Source: JAUSIF01 sp036556265 (lineage in GTDB: Bacteria > Pseudomonadota > Alphaproteobacteria > Rhizobiales > Xanthobacteraceae). Taken from it: a stretch of 62,247 bases of DNA. The stretch spans positions 1 to 62,247 of the forward strand of contig DATBJU010000178.1 of assembly GCA_036556265.1 (NCBI GenBank). Reading direction: 5' to 3'. This document shows, in pieces, positions 53,653 to 61,686 of this stretch. Position 1 is the first letter of the stretch. The number at the start of each line of letters is the position of its first letter. Below the pieces are notes generated by a model. The model made no database searches. It saw nothing but the letters and a program-made list of their open reading frames with translations, and was not told the DNA's origin. The position numbers and the translations under genes were made by a program.

Positions 53653-54561
53653 ATGCGATCCAAGCTCGGCGTCTACGCGCTACTCGCGCTGATGCCCCTC
53701 CTGTTTGCGTCGAACCTGATCATCGGCCGGGCTTCAACGGCACTCGTCGAGCCATGGACCCTCGCCTTCTGGCGATGGGCACTCGCCTCGCTGATGCTGC
53801 TCCCGTTCGCTGGTCGCGGCATCGCCGCAGAGTGGGTCGCGCTCCGCGCTGCGCGGCGGGAAATCCTCATCCTTGGCATTCTCGGCATGCTGATCTGCGG
53901 CGGGTTGGTTTATGTGTCGTTGCATCTGACGACCGCGACCAACGGGACGCTCATCTACACGGCCTCAACGCTCGTGATCGTTGTGCTCGATGCCGTTTGG
54001 TTCCGCCACCCCCTCACACCGATCCGCATCGCGGGCGTGATCGTCGGCTTTCTTGGAGTGGCCGCGATCGTTCTTCATGGCGAACCGCAGCGGCTGATCA
54101 GCCTCGAGTTCAATCTCGGGGACCTTGGACTTGCCGTCTGCGCCGTCTCCTGGGCGATCTATTCGGTGATGCTGAAAGGCGAACGATTGCGCCGGCTCTC
54201 AACCTGGCCGCTGTTCGCAGCGATCTCGGTGGTGGGAGCCGTCACACTCGGGCCCGCGATGGTGTACGAGGCGGTCGCGCTTGACGCCTTTCCCCGGGGC
54301 CTCGCGTCCTGGTCGAGCATTGTCGCGCTTGCCATCATGCCGTCGGTCCTCGCCTTCGGCTTCTATCAGGTCGGAGTCCGGGAGGTGGGACCGTCGGTGA
54401 CCGGGGTCTTCCTTTATCTCATTCCGGTCTACGGCGTTCTGCTCGCGGTGTTCCTTCTCGGAGAGTCGTTCCAAACCTACCACGCTGTCGGCCTCGTGCT
54501 CGTGGTGGCCGGCGTCGTTCTCGCAACCGACCCGTTCCGAAAGAACGGCCTTGCGGGATGA
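53653..54561 (+). CDS. EamA/DMT-superfamily transporter
   Basis: The 302-residue product has ten hydrophobic helices in two EamA halves, opening 'YALLALMPLLFASNLIIGRAST' and repeated in 'LGDLGLAVCAVSWAIYSVMLKG'. DMT exporters move amino acids, nucleobase analogues or metabolites; the substrate is unknown. It starts 75 bases after the SPOR gene and overlaps the next gene by ATGA. Confidence 0.9.
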   Translation: MRSKLGVYALLALMPLLFASNLIIGRASTALVEPWTLAFWRWALASLMLLPFAGRGIAAEWVALRAARREILILGILGMLICGGLVYVSLHLTTATNGTLIYTASTLVIVVLDAVWFRHPLTPIRIAGVIVGFLGVAAIVLHGEPQRLISLEFNLGDLGLAVCAVSWAIYSVMLKGERLRRLSTWPLFAAISVVGAVTLGPAMVYEAVALDAFPRGLASWSSIVALAIMPSVLAFGFYQVGVREVGPSVTGVFLYLIPVYGVLLAVFLLGESFQTYHAVGLVLVVAGVVLATDPFRKNGLAG

Positions 54562-55052
54562 GGGAACGATTGCCGCCGCGGGCAAAGGCGTGGCAGCATT
54601 TGCCAATGCGTTTGTTCCTGCCGACTCCGCGTCAAACGAATTTGCTGATCGTGCTCGGCTGTGCGGCGTTCGGTTACGCGCTCTACCTCCGCCACGTCGT
54701 GGTTGATGCGCCGGGCCTCGAGGCCGCCTGTGCCGCCGGATTACCGCGCGCGATATGTAGCGTGCGGCGGGTCGTGATCGATCTCTACGAGATGGAATTT
54801 TTCGGCGGCACCGCGATCGCCGCCGCGGTCATCCATCTCACGCGGCCGCGGCTCGCCATATTCACAATCGGGCTTGTGGCCGCGATCTTCGGGCTGGTTC
54901 TGTCGAACAGCACGGCCTCGGCGCTCGCGGTCGGGTTGCTCGTCATGGGATTTGCGCGACCCGTCCACCGCGAGCCAGCCAACAAGTCGCTGCCAGCAAG
55001 AGCAGCACGAGCGCGAGCCACAGGGCCTGCCAGTTCCAAAACGTCTCGTTGA
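54558..55052 (+). CDS. Small membrane protein of unknown function
   Basis: The 164-residue product has three to four hydrophobic stretches ('TNLLIVLGCAAFGYALYL', 'GTAIAAAVIHLT', 'LAIFTIGLVAAIFGLVL') and a polar C-terminal tail. A signal-like basic N-terminus suggests an inner-membrane location. Start at 54558 overlaps the EamA stop; ATG at 54606 is an alternative. The 3' end overlaps the convergent glucan synthase-like gene by about 110 bases, which is long, so the last 35 residues are uncertain. The family is not recognised. Confidence 0.6.
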   Translation: MRERLPPRAKAWQHLPMRLFLPTPRQTNLLIVLGCAAFGYALYLRHVVVDAPGLEAACAAGLPRAICSVRRVVIDLYEMEFFGGTAIAAAVIHLTRPRLAIFTIGLVAAIFGLVLSNSTASALAVGLLVMGFARPVHREPANKSLPARAARARATGPASSKTSR

Positions 55053-56553
55053 AGGCGATGAAGATCGAAGAGGCCGCGAGGACGAGCGCGGCGGCAATCT
55101 CCGCCACGCTCGGCGAACGACCGCGCGGCGGATTCTGAAGCGCGAGGATCATGAGCGCCGCAGCCGGGCCTGTGAGCGGCGCGCCGGCGAAGTCCCGACT
55201 GGCCGGGTCGAACACGAGGCCCAGTGCAAGTTCGATCGCCACCACCGTCGCAATCACAAACAACAACGTCACCGCCTGGCTGAGCGGGTGTGCGAAACGA
55301 CGCACATCGGCGTCGAACAACGCGCCGAAGTTCTCCATCGAATTTCCGTGCACCAGGGCGGCCGCTGCGGCGGGCGGTGTTGCGACGGCGAGCCCGATCA
55401 GGAGCGCCGCATGCAACCACTCGAACACCGAGTCGCTTTGCAGCGGCACTTCCGCCACCGACCATCCGATGAACAAGCCGGCGGTGAGCGCGATCAGCGC
55501 AACCGGGCGCCAGTCGGCCCGCGCCGGCGCGCCATGGCCGATGCTGCGGGCAGCAAGAAATGCGGCCGCAAAGACCACGAATGCGAGCATCACGCCGAGC
55601 AGCCCCTGATAGAACCAAAGTGGATGATCGGAGACGATGCCGCCCCAGCGGAATTTGATCTCCCCCGTTTCGCCGTCGAGCAGGCCCCAATGCGCGGCGG
55701 CGGTCCCGGCGAGCCGCCCGCGCCAGCGTTGATCCTGCCCCTCGAAGAAATTGATCCGGAAGTTTGCGGCTTTTGCCGCGGCGACCAAGTCATGCAATAC
55801 GCGCGCCTGGTTTGCCGGCGAAGGGCGCGCAGATTCGCGCATGCGGCCCGCGCTCGGCCAGCCGACCTCGCCGACCATCACGGCCTTGGCGCCGAGGCGC
55901 GCCGCAACTCGCGTCCTCGTCTCGAGCGTCGTGCGTGCCGCATCGGACGCACGCGGTGGAAACTCGGCGCCATACAAGTCAACGTGCACTGTGACAAAGT
56001 CGACTACTCCGGCGAGCGTGCCTGCATTGAGCCAGGCCTCGGGGCGATCGGCGTATGTGACCGGGAGCTTGGTGGCATCACGCACACGGCGGATTTGCGC
56101 CGCCAGTTCAGTGGCCGGCAGATCGTTCCGCGACAGCACGTCGCTTCCGACCACGAATGCCCGGATCGCCGCCCGCTGCGACTTCGCCAGCGCGATCGCC
56201 CGTTCGATCTCCGCGTTGTTGCGGTCGGCGTCGCGCCCCAGCGCTACACCCTGAAGGACCTGCAGATCGAGCCGGCGCGCGATCTCCGGCACGCGGTCCA
56301 GGCCGTTGCCGGTCGCATAGGTCCGCACGCAAGCCACATGCGGTGCCAGGCGGGCAAGGTCCGCCTCGATTTGCTGAACGGAAACCGCTGCGCCACCGGG
56401 CGCGTAGGAAATGCACTCGAGCTTTTCGCCGGGCGCAAGAGGAGAACGCGGCAGCTGGGTCGGGTAGCCAAGCGCGTACCAGACAAACGCGATCGCCAGC
56501 GAGACCGCGGCAAGCAGCAAGCCTGGATGACGCAAATACCTGGTCACGGTCAT
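54943..56553 (-). CDS. GH17-like membrane protein, beta-(1-6) glucan synthase type
   Basis: The 536-residue product has an N-terminal membrane helix, a glycoside-hydrolase-17-like domain (about 45-300), then seven or so C-terminal helices. The GH17 nucleophile signature is intact, 'VMVGEVGWPSAG' with Glu229. The acid/base segment, normally VGNEV, reads 'VVGSDVLSR', with Asp138 for Glu. The architecture matches proteins annotated as beta-(1-6) glucan synthases in Bradyrhizobium relatives (NdvC-like); periplasmic glucan transfer is inferred. The gene is upstream-flanked by an M20 hydrolase, 47 bases away. Confidence 0.85.
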   Translation of the reverse strand: MTVTRYLRHPGLLLAAVSLAIAFVWYALGYPTQLPRSPLAPGEKLECISYAPGGAAVSVQQIEADLARLAPHVACVRTYATGNGLDRVPEIARRLDLQVLQGVALGRDADRNNAEIERAIALAKSQRAAIRAFVVGSDVLSRNDLPATELAAQIRRVRDATKLPVTYADRPEAWLNAGTLAGVVDFVTVHVDLYGAEFPPRASDAARTTLETRTRVAARLGAKAVMVGEVGWPSAGRMRESARPSPANQARVLHDLVAAAKAANFRINFFEGQDQRWRGRLAGTAAAHWGLLDGETGEIKFRWGGIVSDHPLWFYQGLLGVMLAFVVFAAAFLAARSIGHGAPARADWRPVALIALTAGLFIGWSVAEVPLQSDSVFEWLHAALLIGLAVATPPAAAAALVHGNSMENFGALFDADVRRFAHPLSQAVTLLFVIATVVAIELALGLVFDPASRDFAGAPLTGPAAALMILALQNPPRGRSPSVAEIAAALVLAASSIFIAFNETFWNWQALWLALVLLLLAATCWLARGGRVAQIP

Positions 56554-56600
56554 GGCGGGGCAATCCGCACGTTATTCAGCCCGCGCTTGGCGAACAAGCG

Positions 56601-57767
56601 TCAGGCCGGCAGTGCCCGCTCCACGAGTCGCACCCAGTAGGAGGCGCCGAAGGGAATGGCCTTGTCGTTGAAGTCGTAGGACGGATGGTGAAGGTTTGCG
56701 GTATCGCCATTGCCCATGAAGATGAACGCACCCGGCCGTTCGAGCAGCATGAAGGAAAAATCTTCGCCACCCATGACCGGGGCCGCCGCCGGATCGACCT
56801 TGTCGGCGCCGGCGACCTCCCGCGCAACGTCAGTGGCGAACGCGGTCGCGTCTGCGTGATTGACCACCACCGGATAGTCACGCCGATAATTCACCTTCGC
56901 GGTCGCGCCGTGCAGGGCGGCGACCCCTTCGACCACTTCTTTCACCCTTCGCTCGACGAGATCGCGCGTCTCCGGCACGAGGGTACGTGCCGTGCCGCGG
57001 AGAAGCGCGGTCTGCGGGATCACGTTGTCCGTGAATCCGGCCTGGAACAGGGTGATCGACACGACCGCGTTATCGATCGGGTCGACGTTGCGCGAGACAA
57101 TTTGCTGAAGCGCATTCACAATTGCGGAACCGACGAGCACGGTGTCGACCGACTTGTGAGGACGCGCGGCGTGGCCGCCGACACCTTCGATCTCGATCCA
57201 GATTCTGTCGGCGGCGGCCATCAGCGGTCCCGGTCGAATGGCGAAGCAGCCGACCGGGATACCTGGATAGTTGTGCAGACCGAACACCTCGCCGATGTTG
57301 AAGCGGCTGATAAGGCCGTCCTCGATCATGGCCTTGGCGCCCGCACCGCCCTCCTCGGCCGGCTGGAAGATCACAACGGCGGTGCCGTTGAAGTTTCGCG
57401 TCTCGCAGAGATGCCGCGCCGCGCCAAGCAACATCGACGTGTGGCCGTCGTGTCCGCACGCATGCATCTTGCCTGGAGTCCGTGAGGCGTAGGGCAGCCC
57501 GGTCTGCTCCTCGATCGGCAGCGCGTCCATGTCGGCGCGCAGGCCGACGACCCGGCCATTCGAGTTCTTGCGGCCGCGGATGACGCCGACGACGCCGGTA
57601 CGGCCGATGCCCGAGACGATCTCGTCGCAGCCGAACGCCTTCAGCCTCTTGGCGACCGTCGCCGCCGTCCGGTGCACGTCGTATTGCAACTCCGGATGCA
57701 TGTGCAGGTCGTGGCGCCACTCGGCGATCTCGTCGGCGCGGTCGGCCAGGCGATTGATGACGGGCAT
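56601..57767 (-). CDS. M20 amidohydrolase (hippurate hydrolase / N-acyl amino-acid hydrolase)
   Basis: The 388-residue product has the M20D motifs: 'VGLRADMDALPIEEQTGLPYAS', 'GKMHACGHDGHTSMLLGAA' (metal Cys and His residues), 'IFQPAEEGGAGAKAMIEDG' and 'APVMGGEDFSFML'. This is the indole-acetyl-amino-acid and hippurate hydrolase group. GGAG seven bases upstream supports the start. It is in the same direction as the GH17-like gene, separate from the tRNA upstream. Substrate unassigned. Confidence 0.92.
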   Translation of the reverse strand: MPVINRLADRADEIAEWRHDLHMHPELQYDVHRTAATVAKRLKAFGCDEIVSGIGRTGVVGVIRGRKNSNGRVVGLRADMDALPIEEQTGLPYASRTPGKMHACGHDGHTSMLLGAARHLCETRNFNGTAVVIFQPAEEGGAGAKAMIEDGLISRFNIGEVFGLHNYPGIPVGCFAIRPGPLMAAADRIWIEIEGVGGHAARPHKSVDTVLVGSAIVNALQQIVSRNVDPIDNAVVSITLFQAGFTDNVIPQTALLRGTARTLVPETRDLVERRVKEVVEGVAALHGATAKVNYRRDYPVVVNHADATAFATDVAREVAGADKVDPAAAPVMGGEDFSFMLLERPGAFIFMGNGDTANLHHPSYDFNDKAIPFGASYWVRLVERALPA

Positions 57768-57891
57768 AAGTTGCTCCTTCGCAAGGAGAATAGCGCTCGA
57801 CGAAGCACACAGCCAGCGCTCCCAAGCGCTCGGCCGGCTATTGACGGGGCAGACGCACCTCAATAGGTCTCGCGCAAGCCGAAGCGGTTTC

Positions 57892-57966
57892 GGGCCCGTA
57901 GCTCAGTGGTAGAGCACGTGACTTTTAATCACGGTGTCGATGGTTCGATCCCATCCGGGCTCACCA
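57892..57966 (+). tRNA. tRNA-Lys (UUU)
   Basis: A full cloverleaf can be drawn: acceptor GGGCCCG with CGGGCTC (one G-U pair), D-arm GCTC/GAGC, anticodon stem CGTGA/TCACG with loop CTTTTAA (anticodon TTT), T-arm GATGG/CCATC with TTCGATC, and encoded CCA. Anticodon UUU reads lysine codons AAA and AAG. Confidence 0.97.
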
Positions 57967-57976
57967 ATTCTAAATT

Positions 57977-58306
57977 CTAAAACTTGATACGTGACCCGCC
58001 GATCACTTGATCGATCGTGGCCGGCTGCGTCCGAGTGGTGCCACCGGGGGCTGGCGGCGTACTGCGGTAGAATTGACTCCATCCAGTCCAGCCCGACCAT
58101 CCGTATTGTGCGATTGGACCACTCGGCGCGCTGCGCAAGGCGTACGGGCTTTTCGCGTTTTGATTGTTCGCGCTGAGTGCAAAGTCACGGATCGGATGCG
58201 GCATAACCGTCCCGCTCTGCGCGTCTGCCGGGCCATTCGCAAACAGGGAGATCAGGGCAAGCGTGCCAAAAACAGAGGGTAAGCAACGGAGAGAGTTGCG
58301 TGACAT
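57977..58306 (-). CDS. Small secreted protein of unknown function
   Basis: The 109-residue product has a signal peptide ending at 'ADAQSG' and a short mature part with 'QYGWSGWTGWSQFY', rich in Gly, Trp and Tyr, and Pro/Thr-rich tail. No domain recognised. GGAG upstream supports the ATG. It faces the tRNA-Lys 3' end, 10 bases apart. Likely periplasmic or outer-membrane associated. Confidence 0.6.
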   Translation of the reverse strand: MSRNSLRCLPSVFGTLALISLFANGPADAQSGTVMPHPIRDFALSANNQNAKSPYALRSAPSGPIAQYGWSGWTGWSQFYRSTPPAPGGTTRTQPATIDQVIGGSRIKF

Positions 58307-58501
58307 GGCAATTCTCCTGTCTGCGTCGGGCCGCCCTCGGTGGTCATACCACCGGTGGAGGGCCTTGTCGCCCAGTTCGGGGAGGGCAAGCGTGCGCCAG
58401 GGCCGGCAGCATAGCGTCTCCGCGACCACATTTGACTGAAAGCTTGCCTCGCGTGTTGTGTTGTCCGAGTATTAAAGATCCGGACCGCGGTGTTCCCGTT
58501 G

Positions 58502-58789
58502 ATGCGCTCCCACAGTTCGCCAACGCTCGCCAGCTTCCCCTTCTCGAGGGTCCGGGTGGCATGCGCGCTTTGCGGCCGTCACGGGCAGCACAGCAAGGAG
58601 ACGCTTGTCCACGAGTATGGGGCGGACGTCCTGCTTGCGGATCTGCTCGGGAAGATCGCAATGTGTCCACTGCGGGAGCGGCTGGGCGACACGTGCGGGG
58701 CGACGTACGCGAGCCTTCGTTCGGATATCGCACAGACAAAGCAGCCCGGCAGTCTCGACGGGCAGTTCGGGATCCCGCCGACCCTGTAA
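58502..58789 (+). CDS. Small cysteine-containing protein of unknown function
   Basis: The 95-residue frame contains 'VRVACALCGRHGQHSKETLVHEYGADVLLADLLGKIAMCPL' (Cys21, Cys24, Cys55) and 'GDTCGATY' (Cys65), a CxxC plus two-Cys pattern like a small zinc site. Similar short proteins with this pattern occur in Bradyrhizobium relatives. A GTG at 58490 is an alternative start; no strong ribosome-binding site is seen. If it is not real, the region 58307-58957 holds nothing I can identify. Confidence 0.55.
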   Translation: MRSHSSPTLASFPFSRVRVACALCGRHGQHSKETLVHEYGADVLLADLLGKIAMCPLRERLGDTCGATYASLRSDIAQTKQPGSLDGQFGIPPTL

Positions 58790-58957
58790 CTTCGGCGCGG
58801 GGAACGGCCGAGCGGCCCGTCCCAGGCACGGGAACTTTCGAAATCGCAGTGATCTTGGCCCGTAGACGCGCGGCGCACGGGCGAGTCCCGCATTTTCTTA
58901 ACGATTTTTGCACGCAGCCGGACCTATGGTTTCAACTGCAGGTCGATCGGTATCGCG

Positions 58958-60268
58958 ATGATCGAAGAGAAACCGCGACGGTCCGCGGAGGCCGGGGTTG
59001 CAGTCATGTCGGCGACAGCCGGATCGACCACGCCTGCGCGCGGCACGCCGTTCAACTCGCCCCCGATTGCATTCATCATCGATGATGAGCCCGGCATTCG
59101 CCAGGTCGTCTGCTACAGCCTGCACAATTTCGGGATCCAGACCAACGAATTCGACAACGCCCAGGCTGCCCTCGAAGCCCTCAAGCGTTGTACGCCGGAC
59201 CTCCTCTTCCTCGATGTATCGCTCAAGGGCTCGGACGCGGTCGATGTGATCCGCGGTCTCGCGCTTCACAGCTACCCAGGGACGGTTCAGCTGATGAGCG
59301 GCAAAGACCCGACGCTGCTCGCAGAAATTTGCCGCGTCGGCGAGCGTCACAGCCTGCGGATGCTCACCCCCCTGCCCAAGCCCTTCAAGCCGGACGCGAT
59401 CCGCCACATCGTGCGTGAACATCTTGGCAATCATGTCTTGCCGGGCGGACGCGAGCAAAGCGCGGATCTCAGCAAGGTGTCACCTGCGCGCAACGAAACG
59501 CTCGAAAACGTCATGCGCAACAAGTGGCTGGAGCTATGGTACCAGCCCAAGATCAATCTCAAGCATCGCAGCCTTGTCGGTGTCGAAGGTCTCGCGCGTT
59601 GCAATCACCCGGAGCGCGGGGTCATGCCACCGGAGGCCTTCCTGCCGGGCGCCGCGGAAGACACGATGCTCAAGCTGACCGAGAAAATCATTCTGGCCGC
59701 GCTCGCGGACTGGACGCGCTTCGCCGAGCAGGGGTTCAGCCTGAAGATCGCGCTCAATGTTCCGGTAGCCGCGCTTGTCAAATTGCCGATCTCGTCGATC
59801 GTGCGCGACAACCGGCCCAAGTCGGATCGCTGGCCGGGCCTTATCCTGGAGGTGACCGAGGATCAGATCGTGCGAGATATTCCTCTGGCCCACGAGATCG
59901 CCACGCAGCTAAAGATCTACGATATCGTGCTTGCGATCGACGATTTCGGTACCGGGTACTCACATCTGGCGAGATTACGCGATCTCCCCTTCGCCGAGCT
60001 CAAGCTCGATCGCAATCTCGTGGCCAATTGTGGGCACGATTCAACGAGCGCGGCGCTGTGTCAGACGAGCATCGAGCTTGCGCATCGCTTTGGCACTGTT
60101 GCAGTGGCGGAAGGAATCGAGAAGGCATCCGAGCTCGAGATGCTTCTGAAGATGGGTTGCGATCTGGGGCAAGGGTTCCTGTTCGCGCCGCCCATGCCGC
60201 TGGACCGCTTTGTGACGCTCCTGAAGAGGCGCTCCCCGCCCAAGGCGACGCGCGGCGGCGCGGCGTAG
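58958..60268 (+). CDS. Response-regulator receiver protein with EAL (c-di-GMP phosphodiesterase) domain
   Basis: The 436-residue product has a receiver domain (about 35-155; acidic pair Asp42/Asp43, phosphoacceptor Asp86 in 'LLFLDVSL', Lys141) and an EAL domain. The signature is EGLAR (Glu210), and the other catalytic residues look intact: 'IALNVP' Asn, 'LEVTEDQIV' Glu, 'AIDDFGTGYS' Asp pair, 'LKLDRNLV' Lys, 'VAEGIEK' Glu and 'GQGFLF' Gln. It should hydrolyse c-di-GMP under phosphorylation control. No cognate kinase adjoins. ATG at 59006 is an alternative start. Confidence 0.92.
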   Translation: MIEEKPRRSAEAGVAVMSATAGSTTPARGTPFNSPPIAFIIDDEPGIRQVVCYSLHNFGIQTNEFDNAQAALEALKRCTPDLLFLDVSLKGSDAVDVIRGLALHSYPGTVQLMSGKDPTLLAEICRVGERHSLRMLTPLPKPFKPDAIRHIVREHLGNHVLPGGREQSADLSKVSPARNETLENVMRNKWLELWYQPKINLKHRSLVGVEGLARCNHPERGVMPPEAFLPGAAEDTMLKLTEKIILAALADWTRFAEQGFSLKIALNVPVAALVKLPISSIVRDNRPKSDRWPGLILEVTEDQIVRDIPLAHEIATQLKIYDIVLAIDDFGTGYSHLARLRDLPFAELKLDRNLVANCGHDSTSAALCQTSIELAHRFGTVAVAEGIEKASELEMLLKMGCDLGQGFLFAPPMPLDRFVTLLKRRSPPKATRGGAA

Positions 60269-60375
60269 GCTTCCGGTCAAGCAAGCACTCCGTATCGGTC
60301 AGCCCCACCCGCATCGGGCATTCGCCAGCGTGCGAATTGCTTCCGTACGGCCCGGCCGCTTGATATGAAGTGATA

Positions 60376-61509
60376 ATGCCGAAGCGCCCTGCCCCTGCCC
60401 GTAAAAAGAACGACCAGGCGCGAGCCGCGCCTGTGGTCGTGCTCCCGTTTCCCGCGCGGACGGCCGAGCCAAACGCAGAGCCCGCAACACAACCCGCTCA
60501 TTCCCGCGAAAGCGGGAATCCAGCGCTGGGTCCCCGCTTTCGCGGGGACGAGCGGAGTAGTGACTCTCTGGCACCCACCCCGGTAACCGGCGAGCGGCCG
60601 ACCCTGCTGACGCCGGCGGTACGCGAATGGCTACGCGTGGCGCTGATCGTCTCCGTCGCGGTTCATGTCATCATCTATCTCGCGTTCCAGCTCCGCTTCC
60701 ACGATGATCTGGAACGCGCGGCCGGCACGGCCGCCGCGCTCTCGAGCCAGGGAACGATCACGATTCCGATTGAAGTGGTGGTGGAGGCGGCGCTTCCGTC
60801 CGCACCAACGCCAACGAACGCCTCGCCCATGGACGCGAAAATGCCGTCGGAGATCGACGCGCTGATGCCGGTGCTGCCGGAGCCCGCCCCGGTCGTGATG
60901 CCAAAGGAACTGACCGAGGCACAAACGCCGGCGCAGGAAGCCGCACCAGTCCCCATCCCCGTGCCCGAGCCGGGGCCGCGCCTGGCGCTGCCGGAAGAGA
61001 TGACAGCGCCGCCGCGCTCTGCTGAGATAGCATCGGTACCGCGAGTGCCAGTCGCCGTGATTGAGGAACGCGCTGCGCCGAAACAATCGCCGAAGCGCGA
61101 ACAGCCGGCGATATCCGCACGTTCGTCACCGAGCGTTGCCGCAAGCCCGACCCGCGCCGCGGCTGCGAACGCGAACGGCAACGTTGGCGCAGGTGGCTCG
61201 TCGGCGATGGGCGGGAGTGCCGCAATCTCTTCGTATCAATCGCAGGTGCTCGCCCATCTAACGCGGCATCGGGTCTACCCGCCGGAAGCGCGGGAGCGCG
61301 GCGTGACCGGGATTGTGCGCGTGCAATTCGCGCTCGCGCGCGACGGCCGCGTGCTCTCGGCAGGGCTCGTTGGCGGCAGCGGTGAGCGCGCGCTCGATAG
61401 CGCGGCAGTCGACATGGTGCGGCGGGCCTCTCCGTTCCCGCCCTTCCCGGTCGGGATCGCACAGGCGCGCATGGATTTCGCCGCGCCGATCCGATTCGAT
61501 TTGCGGTGA
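60376..61509 (+). CDS. TonB-family energy-transducer protein with inserted palindromic element
   Basis: The 377-residue product has a cytoplasmic N-terminal tail, one membrane helix (about 86-105, 'VALIVSVAVHVIIYLAF'), a Pro-rich periplasmic stretch, and a C-terminal TonB domain ('YQSQVLAHLTRHRVYPPEARERGVTGIVRVQFALARDGRVLSAGLVGGSG', to 'PFPPFP'). The tail contains 'HSRESGNPALGPRFRGDE', the peptide encoded by an in-frame copy of the palindromic repeat. No exbB or exbD is adjacent. The tail is unusually long for TonB. ATG at 60376 follows a possible GTG at 60370. Confidence 0.88.
   Translation: MPKRPAPARKKNDQARAAPVVVLPFPARTAEPNAEPATQPAHSRESGNPALGPRFRGDERSSDSLAPTPVTGERPTLLTPAVREWLRVALIVSVAVHVIIYLAFQLRFHDDLERAAGTAAALSSQGTITIPIEVVVEAALPSAPTPTNASPMDAKMPSEIDALMPVLPEPAPVVMPKELTEAQTPAQEAAPVPIPVPEPGPRLALPEEMTAPPRSAEIASVPRVPVAVIEERAAPKQSPKREQPAISARSSPSVAASPTRAAAANANGNVGAGGSSAMGGSAAISSYQSQVLAHLTRHRVYPPEARERGVTGIVRVQFALARDGRVLSAGLVGGSGERALDSAAVDMVRRASPFPPFPVGIAQARMDFAAPIRFDLR
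60500..60549. repeat. Palindromic element inside the TonB gene
   Basis: ATTCCCGC-GAAA-GCGGGAAT at 60500-60519 and GTCCCCGC-TTTC-GCGGGGAC at 60530-60549 form two stem-loops separated by ten bases. The unit resembles the intergenic 'SFPRKRES' family repeat and is read through in frame in the TonB N-terminal tail. Confidence 0.85.
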
Positions 61510-61512
61510 GCC

Positions 61513-61657
61513 CGTCATTCCGGGACGGCGCGCCAGCGCCGGGCCCGGAATCCATGCGGACTCGCGGCACATGCCGTCGTGACGATTGCCCCTCACTTGA
61601 TCACGGAAAGGCAGTTTGGATTCCGGGCTCGCCGCTTCGCGGCGCCCCGGAATGACG
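61513..61657. repeat. Inverted pair of palindromic elements between tonB and tgt
   Basis: The first unit (61513-61554) has CGTCATTCCGGG...CCCGGAATCCA arms; the second (61618-61657) is nearly its reverse complement, TGGATTCCGGG...CCCCGGAATGACG. They flank 63 unremarkable bases. The following CGGGGACGACGA run adjoins the tgt stop and matches the tail near 8381. The arrangement resembles a BIME of two inverted units. Confidence 0.8.
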
Positions 61658-61686
61658 AAGTCCATCGCGTCGCCGGGGACGACGAG

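Noticed and set aside
54874..56640. A 588-residue + strand open frame
   Set aside because: Antisense to the GH17-like gene, which has a family signature; the frame is rich in Arg, Cys and His with no motif.
57892..57966. tRNA-Lys as an attachment site of an integrated element
   Set aside because: No integrase, direct repeat of the tRNA end, or mobile genes were found in the flanks.
8276..61657. CRISPR array formed by the palindromic repeats
   Set aside because: The repeats are dispersed, imperfect and not regularly spaced, and no cas genes are present.
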